Of a stretch of 10,506 nt of DNA, positions 5,518 through 10,506 are shown one piece after another. Location of the stretch: NCBI GenBank assembly GCA_900758315.1, contig CAAERF010000436.1, positions 1-10,506 on the forward strand, written 5' to 3'. Made by a program: the position numbers and the translations under genes. Source of the stretch: an uncultured Oscillospiraceae bacterium (GTDB lineage: Bacteria > Bacillota > Clostridia > Oscillospirales > Oscillospiraceae). Numbering within the stretch: the first letter of the stretch is position 1; each line of letters opens with the position of its first letter. The notes beneath the pieces were generated by a model, which was not told where the DNA came from, ran no database searches, and saw only the letters and a program-made list of their open reading frames with translations.

Positions 5518-7083
5518 ATGAAGAAAATGGATGAAAGTAATCAAAGTAGCGAAGCCGTAGATACAATCGTTGGTGAAGTTATATCGGATGAAAAGCCGAA
5601 TGACGGAAAGCAGCAAGCAGGTCTAAAAAAGAGGGATACCTATGCTTTCGGCTCTTTTATTACAAAAAGTAACGATCTGATTCAGCGTACAAAGTATTCC
5701 CTACCCCGCAATGAGCAAAAAATCCTTTTTATGTTGCTGTCAAAGATAGACCAGCGACATGATTTAGACGCATCAAAATACTATACGATTTCGTTCGATG
5801 ATTTTGCAAAACTTACGGGTGTAAATGCAATGGACAGTGGTTACGCAAACTACCTGCGCAAAACCATTGAAAGCCTAGAAAATAGGATGTTCTGGGTACC
5901 GCTTGGCAACGATCAGTACAAGACTATGTCATGGGTCAACCGTGGTTCTATCGTTGACATGAAGAAAAAGACGATAAGTATGCGCTTTAACCCGGACATT
6001 TGGAAAGATATCGCGCAGCTCACCAGCAACTATACTTCTTACAGCATTGAGTATTTGCTCATGATGCAAAGCACCTACTCGATGCGTGTCTATGAGATAA
6101 TTTTGTCTTATGACAACGGAAATAATAGAGACTATTCTTACAATAATGGGTTGATTTTTGAACCCGTTACAGAAGAAGTGCTGCAAAAGTTTCCCAATAA
6201 ACGCGATGCGTTGAAAGGATTTAAGTATAAGAGGTTTGACATAGAAGAATTCAAGGGAATGCTTTCTATGCCAACGCGCGATGAAATCAACAGAAGCAAA
6301 AGCAAAAGTAAAGACAGTTCTGCGGCCAAATTCAGCCGAGATAAACCACTTACCGAAAAGTATAAGGTTTTCTCCGACTTTGAGAAGAACGTTCTGGTAA
6401 TGGTCAAAAAAGAAATCAATGAGATGACGGATCTCTGGTTTGACTACGAGCCCGTTCGTCGGCGGGGAGTCCGAAAATACGAATTTCTCTATATTTTTAT
6501 CAAGTATAAAAATCGAGAAGAGATGAAAAACGTCAGGGCCTTCCATCAAGAACACAAAGGCGCTGATACTGAAATCGGAAGAAAACCGCGAAAACGCCGC
6601 AGCACTGTTAGCAAGGAAACGCTGGAGCAGTACAATCAGCCGTTGGCCGAGTCCATACTAACTACGACTTATCGTTTGGCGCGAAACGAGTTGGAGGCAA
6701 AAGCCCAATATCAGACGTATGAGGAAAAATTGACACCGGACGAGAGAAATATATTTATTGATGTATTCACATACGCGGCAAAGATTTTGACTAATACAAA
6801 GAAGAAAGATCAAGCAGAGGAAACGCTGGAAGCACTGAACCGAATTATCAAGGATAACGACGGTTTGAAAACATGGGCATTGGGAATGAGCGTTAAATAT
6901 AAGGCAATGCTCGAAAAGGCCCAAGAAAGAAAATCCGCACAATACTATCGCACAGTGGTTTACAACGACATAATAGAAAACTCTGCGACCATCATAAGTG
7001 ATGGTAAACGTCGTGCTGCTATGCTGGATGGCGATAGATCAAATCTATTCAAGGTGGATTGGGCAGCCATGTTTGAAGATTAA
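5518..7083 (+). CDS. rep: Rep_3-family theta replication initiator with long C-terminal extension
   Basis: This 521-residue protein would bind the upstream iterons and open the origin. The first winged-helix region (about 47-200) carries the typical ITKSNDLIQRTKYSLPRNEQKIL start and the YSMRVYEIILSYDN segment. The second (about 236-335) includes a YKVFSDFEKNVL-EINEMTDLWFDYEPVRRRG stretch, as in other Rep_3 initiators. Residues 1-40 are a charged, probably disordered tail. Residues from about 345 to 521 are an extra charged, helix-rich extension I cannot assign; ordinary Rep_3 proteins are about 250-400 residues. The start is uncertain. ATG 5518 and ATG 5527 are both possible, neither has a good ribosome site, and an in-frame TAG at 5509-5511 rules out anything longer. 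Weak initiation may help keep Rep low. A strong terminator follows. Confidence 0.88.
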   Translation: MKKMDESNQSSEAVDTIVGEVISDEKPNDGKQQAGLKKRDTYAFGSFITKSNDLIQRTKYSLPRNEQKILFMLLSKIDQRHDLDASKYYTISFDDFAKLTGVNAMDSGYANYLRKTIESLENRMFWVPLGNDQYKTMSWVNRGSIVDMKKKTISMRFNPDIWKDIAQLTSNYTSYSIEYLLMMQSTYSMRVYEIILSYDNGNNRDYSYNNGLIFEPVTEEVLQKFPNKRDALKGFKYKRFDIEEFKGMLSMPTRDEINRSKSKSKDSSAAKFSRDKPLTEKYKVFSDFEKNVLVMVKKEINEMTDLWFDYEPVRRRGVRKYEFLYIFIKYKNREEMKNVRAFHQEHKGADTEIGRKPRKRRSTVSKETLEQYNQPLAESILTTTYRLARNELEAKAQYQTYEEKLTPDERNIFIDVFTYAAKILTNTKKKDQAEETLEALNRIIKDNDGLKTWALGMSVKYKAMLEKAQERKSAQYYRTVVYNDIIENSATIISDGKRRAAMLDGDRSNLFKVDWAAMFED

Positions 7084-7095
7084 ATAAGAACTATG

Positions 7096-7132
7096 AGAAA
7101 AGCGGTCTGCTAAAATGGCAGACCGCTTTTCT
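7096..7132. terminator. Perfect hairpin terminator after rep, probably bidirectional
   Basis: AGAAAAGCGGTCTGC (7096-7110) and GCAGACCGCTTTTCT (7118-7132) pair over 15 bases with a 7-base loop. The T-rich end on the + strand and the mirrored A-rich start give U-runs in both directions. It lies 13 bases after the rep stop codon. Confidence 0.88.
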
Positions 7133-7240
7133 GCTTAACGGAGCGGCAAAAGAAAGCGAAAATGAAAACAGCAACAGGTACTTAAGTCTTAGCAAACTTA
7201 TTTAGAAAAAAGAAGCGCGGGCATTGTCCTATAATTCGTG

Positions 7241-7268
7241 TTGACATAGTAGATGTATGTGATATAAT
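7241..7268 (+). promoter_or_regulatory. par operon promoter
   Basis: TTGACA (7241-7246), a 16-base spacer and TATAAT (7263-7268) match the sigma-A consensus perfectly in both boxes. Transcription would start near 7275, giving a leader of about 150 nt that carries two of the 16-bp repeats. Such a strong promoter ahead of parA implies repression, probably by a Par protein or by the ribbon-helix-helix-like product of the third gene. Confidence 0.82.
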
Positions 7269-7346
7269 TAGTTTATCAACTGTTTGCTCCGAAGTTGGGT
7301 GACAGAACAAAATGCGAATAGCAACAGGTACGCAAGTCGCAAAACA

Positions 7347-7382
7347 ACCTGTTGAAGCAGGACGCTGCATTTAACAACAGGT
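7347..7382 (+). promoter_or_regulatory. Leader hairpin that pairs part of the third repeat
   Basis: ACCTGTTG (7347-7354) can pair with CAACAGGT (7375-7382) over eight bases around a 20-base loop. In RNA this would fold the leader about 45 bases before the parA start and include half of the third repeat. It may instead simply be an inverted half-site in DNA. Confidence 0.35.
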
Positions 7383-7427
7383 ACGCGAGTCTTTCCAATA
7401 CACAACTGACGAAATGAGGAAATAGTA

Positions 7428-8282
7428 ATGGCGGCACAGATTATTACGATCGCCATCGAAAAAGGTGGGGCGGGCAAAACAGTCACAGCTTCGAACCTCG
7501 CCTATCTGATGGGTGATGAGGGCAAAAAGGTTCTCTGCATAGATACAGATCCACAGGGAAATCTTACAAGTGCGCTGAGCGGCGGAAATGGCATTACAAG
7601 CGGAGTTTATAATGGCAAAGCGCTCTTTGATATGTTTGACGGATTTCGATACACTAGGACAAGAGACTATATTGTTGAAACCGAATATGAAAACGTTGAT
7701 ATGATTCCGTGTAGTGCGCAGACACCGCGCATCAATCAGCGAATTCCGGGAATCTTTGAGGACGCACAGACGTATTTCAAACCGGGAGACCCCAAGTGCC
7801 TGCCCAATATGGGCGAGTTCCTTTATTACTTTCTGAACCAAGTCAGAGAAGATTATGATTACATAATTATTGACACACAGCCTACCCGCGATTCGCTTTT
7901 GCTGACAAATGCAATTAACGCAGCGGATTATGTACTGATTCCTTCGCTTTGCGAAGCTAATTCTCAGGAATCGGCATTCCGTACCTATGCGCTCTGCAAT
8001 GAACTTAGAAATACACCGGGCAGCCACTTGAAAGGCATCGGCGTTATTCTTACCATGGTTGTAAAAAAGGCAGCTTCCACAAAAATTATCCGCGACCAAT
8101 GCAAGCAGGTTCTTGGCGCGTCTCTTTATAAAACGGAAATTCCCAGTGGTCTGAGTGTGAATATGTCTGTTACGAAACATCTTCCTGTGTGTTTTATGGC
8201 GAAAACGCAGCCTGTGGCGGTGGCCTACAATAAGGCCTATGAAGAGTTAAAGTCTCGATTGGAAAAGATTGGGGTGAACTAA
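7428..8282 (+). CDS. parA: ParA-type partition ATPase
   Basis: This 284-residue MinD/ParA-family ATPase, without an N-terminal helix-turn-helix domain, would move plasmid copies over the nucleoid together with ParB. The deviant Walker A motif KGGAGKT spans residues 12-18, with signature lysine K12 and catalytic K17. The A' motif CIDTDPQGN lies at 37-45. Walker B is IIIDTQP at 146-152 (D149), where most relatives have D-x-P-P. The later LIPSLCE segment is also typical. The start ATG 7428 has a GAGGAA ribosome site at 7415-7420. The stop lies one base before the ATG of parB, so the two genes are coupled. Upstream are a perfect promoter and three repeats, the usual setting of an autoregulated partition operon. 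Plasmid rather than chromosomal partition is inferred from the adjacent rep gene. Confidence 0.92.
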   Translation: MAAQIITIAIEKGGAGKTVTASNLAYLMGDEGKKVLCIDTDPQGNLTSALSGGNGITSGVYNGKALFDMFDGFRYTRTRDYIVETEYENVDMIPCSAQTPRINQRIPGIFEDAQTYFKPGDPKCLPNMGEFLYYFLNQVREDYDYIIIDTQPTRDSLLLTNAINAADYVLIPSLCEANSQESAFRTYALCNELRNTPGSHLKGIGVILTMVVKKAASTKIIRDQCKQVLGASLYKTEIPSGLSVNMSVTKHLPVCFMAKTQPVAVAYNKAYEELKSRLEKIGVN

Positions 8283-8283
8283 A

Positions 8284-9546
8284 ATGGCAATGAAGAAAAG
8301 AACAAAGGGAAACATAACGGCTCCCAGTCTTCCCGGAAAAGATATGCTTGCAGAAGTCAACAACAATGAGGCAGGCAATATTTATAATAGCCTTTTTGCA
8401 AAAAACAGAAAGGTTGAATACGATAACAAGGATATTGCGCTGGTGAATATCCGAACAAATCCTGACAATCAAATCTTCCGCGCAATGGATGATGACGAAG
8501 ATATTCGCATTTTAGCAGAGGACATTAAACGCAACGGCCTGATGCATAACCTTGTTGTATTTCCTGAGCAGGAAGAAGGAAGTGCGGTATACGTTCTTCT
8601 TTCCGGCGAGCGTCGCTTTCGTGCGCTGAACTATTTGCAGGAAAAAGGCGATGCAACATGGAATATTGTAAACTGCAATGTTGTGACAACACCTTTGACC
8701 GAAAATGAGAAAAAGGTGCTGCTGTACAGTGCAAACTTGCAGGTTCGTGGCGGTTTTAGTGACGAAGCTATTCGACGCCAGGCAATAGCGGAGTTTATTA
8801 CCTGCTTACAAAGAGAGCCTTACAATATGAGCAGGGAAGAAGCGTTGAACGCGACAAAGAGTGTAAGTACGGTAAATCCGCGCACGATTGAGCGTGATGC
8901 ACGTATAGAAGAAAAACTGAAGGGTAAGTTAAAGACTCTACTGAATGATAAATTTTTAACGAGAAGCGAGTGCGAGACTTATCTCCGTTTTGAAGCGGAT
9001 AAGCAGGATGAAATTGCAAATCGATTTGAGAAGCTGCAAGCAGTGGATTGCCACAGTGATGATGCAGAAAGCGCCGGGAAAAACTATGTAGAGGTTCTTA
9101 GAGATACTCTGCATGATGCATTCAGAGAGCTTCTTTATGATGCACAGCGGCAGGGAACAACAAAAGAATATGAAGCTGCTTGTGAAAAGGCCATCGGTTA
9201 CTTTGATGATGGGCTTGCCGACTTGAGCGCAAAAGCGGACGAATATGGCAGAGTAAAAGCAAGCAGTAAACCCGAAGAAATATCTGCAATCAATTATGAG
9301 GGCAAGAAAGAGGCGGCCAAGGATCGTGTTCGCAAAGAACATGAGGTGACCGAGACCAAGAGCAGTGTAATTCAGAAAAATGTGCCGCAAATGGTCAAAA
9401 AGCTGAACAAGACATACAGCAGCAAGGCTTTTGTAAAAGCGCTGAAAGGCGTATCTAAAGAATCCAGAGACGCAGATGTTGCCGCATTGAATGAGATTAT
9501 CGAAATCTCTACGAAGCTAAAAAATATTATAGAGGCGATTGAGTAA
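8284..9546 (+). CDS. parB: ParB-type partition protein (CTPase-domain DNA-binding adaptor)
   Basis: This 420-residue ParB/Spo0J-like protein would load onto a centromere site and stimulate ParA. The N-terminal ParB domain (about 50-155) shows NIRTNPDNQIFR, then DIRILAEDIKRNGLMHNLVV, and the diagnostic GERRFRA at 108-114, the nucleotide-binding box of ParB CTPases. ENEKKVLLYSANLQVR follows. A helix-turn-helix region is expected around 160-240, where SVSTVNPRTIERDARI may be the recognition part, but it is not a textbook match. The last 180 residues are charged, with helices that may form the dimer. ATG 8284 follows the parA stop by one base and uses GGGGTG at 8270-8275. An ATG at 8290 is also possible. 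It is longer than most ParBs (about 280-330 residues). Confidence 0.88.
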   Translation: MAMKKRTKGNITAPSLPGKDMLAEVNNNEAGNIYNSLFAKNRKVEYDNKDIALVNIRTNPDNQIFRAMDDDEDIRILAEDIKRNGLMHNLVVFPEQEEGSAVYVLLSGERRFRALNYLQEKGDATWNIVNCNVVTTPLTENEKKVLLYSANLQVRGGFSDEAIRRQAIAEFITCLQREPYNMSREEALNATKSVSTVNPRTIERDARIEEKLKGKLKTLLNDKFLTRSECETYLRFEADKQDEIANRFEKLQAVDCHSDDAESAGKNYVEVLRDTLHDAFRELLYDAQRQGTTKEYEAACEKAIGYFDDGLADLSAKADEYGRVKASSKPEEISAINYEGKKEAAKDRVRKEHEVTETKSSVIQKNVPQMVKKLNKTYSSKAFVKALKGVSKESRDADVAALNEIIEISTKLKNIIEAIE

Positions 9547-9551
9547 GGTCG

Positions 9552-10031
9552 GTGGCGGCAATGGAGAAAAAGGAACGGGTTTTGATTCGCTTCCGGCCAG
9601 AGATATACGAGTGCTTTGAATTGGAAGCAGCGTATGAAGGACTTCGGGTAGGAACCATCGCAAACCGACTACTTATCAGCGAAATCAAAAAAGTTGCAAG
9701 GGTAGGGAAGGGGCATTGTGTTGTATCTGGCTCGGAAGAAGATATGGCAATTCCAGAAGGAAAAAAACAAGACTATTATGTACTGCCAGCGAGCAGAGAT
9801 GTAATAGAATACCTGCCGGAGCAAACAGGGAAGCGAGGAGGAAAGCCAATCAATAAGCAGGTCACATTTTACCTGACCGAGGAGCAACTCGAAATTCTGA
9901 AAGCTGTTGTCCGCATACAGGATATTCGTAAATCCATGGATTGTGGAGAAATCGTGACCTATAGGTTTGCCGTGCTTGGCCTGCTGTTAAATAACGAGGC
10001 ATTGAACAGAAAGCAAACGGTTATACGATAA
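9552..10031 (+). CDS. Small ribbon-helix-helix-like protein, third gene of the par operon
   Basis: The product has 159 residues from GTG 9552 or 156 from ATG 9561. The start is not settled because the only ribosome-like sequence is GGTGGCGG just before the ATG. The N-terminus, RVLIRFRPEIYECFELEAAY followed by a GTIANRLLISEIKK helix (residues 9-47), has the strand-helix-helix pattern of ribbon-helix-helix DNA-binding proteins. A second similar pattern, KQVTFYLTEEQLEILKAVV through the helix near 138-147, lies at about 102-147, so the protein may hold two such units joined by a loop rich in charge and glycine. It lies five bases after parB and is followed by a terminator, so it belongs to the par operon. 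It may be the operon's repressor or a partition accessory. The family is not recognised; the fold is inferred from the pattern only. Confidence 0.65.
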   Translation: MAAMEKKERVLIRFRPEIYECFELEAAYEGLRVGTIANRLLISEIKKVARVGKGHCVVSGSEEDMAIPEGKKQDYYVLPASRDVIEYLPEQTGKRGGKPINKQVTFYLTEEQLEILKAVVRIQDIRKSMDCGEIVTYRFAVLGLLLNNEALNRKQTVIR

Positions 10032-10032
10032 A

Positions 10033-10064
10033 AAGAGCTGCAAGAAAGATTTCTTGCGGCTTTT
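10033..10064 (+). terminator. Terminator at the end of the par operon
   Basis: GCTGCAAGAAA (10037-10047) pairs with TTTCTTGCGGC (10050-10060), allowing one G-U pair and opening the innermost bases. TTTTATGTTT follows, and an A-run precedes the stem, extending the pairing. It lies directly after the TAA of the third par gene. Confidence 0.8.
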
Positions 10065-10098
10065 ATGTTTATAAAACAGCGAAAAATACCCTCTTGAC

Positions 10099-10114
10099 AA
10101 CAGGTACGAGAGTC
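10099..10114 (+). repeat. Fourth copy of the AACAGGTAC(N3)AGTC repeat
   Basis: AACAGGTACGAGAGTC matches the three repeats before parA and lies in the same orientation. It overlaps a TTGACA (10094-10099) that lacks a good -10 box, and ends 33 bases before the -35 box of the promoter at 10147. Its presence outside the par operon, next to another strong promoter, suggests an operator shared by both transcription units or a second partition site. Confidence 0.7.
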
Positions 10115-10146
10115 GGAATACGTTTCCTACCCACAAGGGAAGTCCA

Positions 10147-10175
10147 TTGACAGAAAACGATAAATATGCTATACT
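10147..10175 (+). promoter_or_regulatory. Strong promoter before the structured leader
   Basis: TTGACA (10147-10152), a 17-base spacer and TATACT (10170-10175) give a near-perfect sigma-A promoter. Transcription would start near 10182, about 265 bases before the next gene. Confidence 0.8.
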
Positions 10176-10181
10176 CCACCT

Positions 10182-10383
10182 GTAAATGATTTTTGTGCCT
10201 TGTGCACACGTTGTTTAAGTTTGTAATTCGTGCCAGCAGCCTTGTCCTGCCTGTTTTGGGTGGGCGCTGCCGGCACTTTTCTTTTTATACGGGGTGGAAA
10301 ACACCCAACCATAGCGAGAAGGATCGTGGTTCACGGTTTGCCGTGAACATCAGGCATTGCCTGCGGTCATTCTCGCTTTTTTT
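10182..10383 (+). ncRNA. Candidate structured small RNA or transcription attenuator (about 200 nt)
   Basis: Between the promoter and a T-run at 10377-10383 there are several stems. TGTGC (10194-10198) pairs with GCACA (10204-10208). GTGCCAGCAGC (10230-10240) pairs with GCTGCCGGCAC (10266-10276) with one mismatch and is followed by a T-rich run. GGGTG (10292-10296) pairs with CACCC (10302-10306). AGCGAGAA (10313-10320) pairs with TTCTCGCT (10370-10377) and encloses two hairpins: GTTCACGG/CCGTGAAC (10329-10336, 10341-10348) and CAGGC/GCCTG (10351-10355, 10359-10363). The final T-run makes the last element a multibranch terminator. The two T-rich ends could be alternative stop points. It matches no RNA family I recognise; it may be a free RNA or a leader controlling the gene at 10447. 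Confidence 0.6.
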
Positions 10384-10446
10384 ATTTTGTTTCAAGGCCA
10401 ATCGGCTTTGAGAAATACATTCTATATAGGAAAGGTGGAACACCAA

Positions 10447-10506
10447 ATGAACGAACAGGCAAGACCCAAGGCCATCGCGCGGCGCATCACGCGCCCGCGC
10501 AAGGCA
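10447..10506 (+). CDS. 5' end of an unassigned basic protein (20 residues visible)
   Basis: ATG 10447 follows AAAGGTGG (10431-10438) at a normal distance, and the frame is open to the window edge. The 20 visible residues are rich in Arg and Lys (ARPKAIARRITRPRKA), which suggests contact with nucleic acid or an unfolded basic tail. The codons are more GC-rich than those of the par genes. It lies downstream of a strong promoter and the structured leader, so it probably opens a new operon. Too little is visible to name it. Confidence 0.55.
   Translation, partial: MNEQARPKAIARRITRPRKA

Larger units (their letters stand above)
7173..7391 (+). repeat. Three 16-bp repeats AACAGGTAC(N3)AGTC before parA (candidate parS/operator)
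   Basis: Copies are AACAGGTACTTAAGTC (7173-7188), AACAGGTACGCAAGTC (7323-7338) and AACAGGTACGCGAGTC (7376-7391). The first lies upstream of the parA promoter and the other two lie inside the transcribed leader. The first two are preceded by GC. The first contains the palindrome ACTTAAGT; the others keep AC and AGT around a variable centre. An inverted partial copy, CCTGTTG, is at 7348-7354. Repeats placed like this in front of parAB are usual for partition sites or operators of the Par proteins. Which protein binds is inference. Confidence 0.7.

Noticed and set aside
7371..8180. 269-codon minus-strand open frame
   Set aside because: It is antisense to parA, whose motifs are unambiguous. It has no ribosome site or promoter of its own.

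Overview
The window looks like part of a conjugative plasmid, or of an integrative element that carries its own theta-type replicon, from a low-GC Gram-positive gut anaerobe. The likely hosts are Clostridia of the Oscillospiraceae / Faecalibacterium kind. The evidence is strong AGGAGG ribosome sites, TTGACA/TATAAT promoters, a Gram-positive type IV secretion (T4SS) gene set without outer-membrane parts, and a Rep_3-type initiator next to parAB. Host assignment is inference; the module types are read from the sequence.

Bases 1-3825 are a tightly packed, comparatively GC-rich conjugation operon on the + strand. It holds the 3' end of an unassigned gene, a VirB2/TrbC-like pilin-type protein, a VirB6/TrbL-like polytopic channel protein (TTG start), a secreted Ala/Gly/Ser-rich protein interrupted by one in-frame TAA, and a membrane-anchored M23 peptidase that would open peptidoglycan for the channel.

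Bases 3826-5517 contain no convincing gene. The first 1.25 kb is strikingly pyrimidine-rich on the + strand. It carries seven ungapped 16-bp repeats, CNGAGNTTNTTACCGC (one copy starts with A), all in one orientation. They lead up to a compact iteron array (five CTCCG cores at 21-22 bp pitch plus one inverted copy), an AT-rich stretch and the rep promoter. This is the probable replication origin. The dispersed repeats share the CGGAG(A/G)TTnTT core of the iterons, which suggests a second, distal class of initiator site.

Bases 5518-7132 encode the Rep_3 initiator, which has an unusually long C-terminal extension, followed by a perfect 15-bp-stem terminator. Bases 7133-10064 form a partition operon: a consensus promoter, a leader with repeats, parA, parB, a small ribbon-helix-helix-like protein, and a terminator. 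A 16-bp repeat, AACAGGTAC(N3)AGTC, occurs three times before or in the parA leader and once after the operon. It is the best candidate for the partition site and/or operator.

Bases 10065-10446 hold a fourth copy of that repeat, a strong promoter and about 200 nt of highly structured sequence ending in a U-run. This is a candidate small RNA or transcription attenuator in front of a new gene that starts at 10447 and leaves the window. The replicon and partition genes are visibly more A-rich than the conjugation genes, so the element looks modular.
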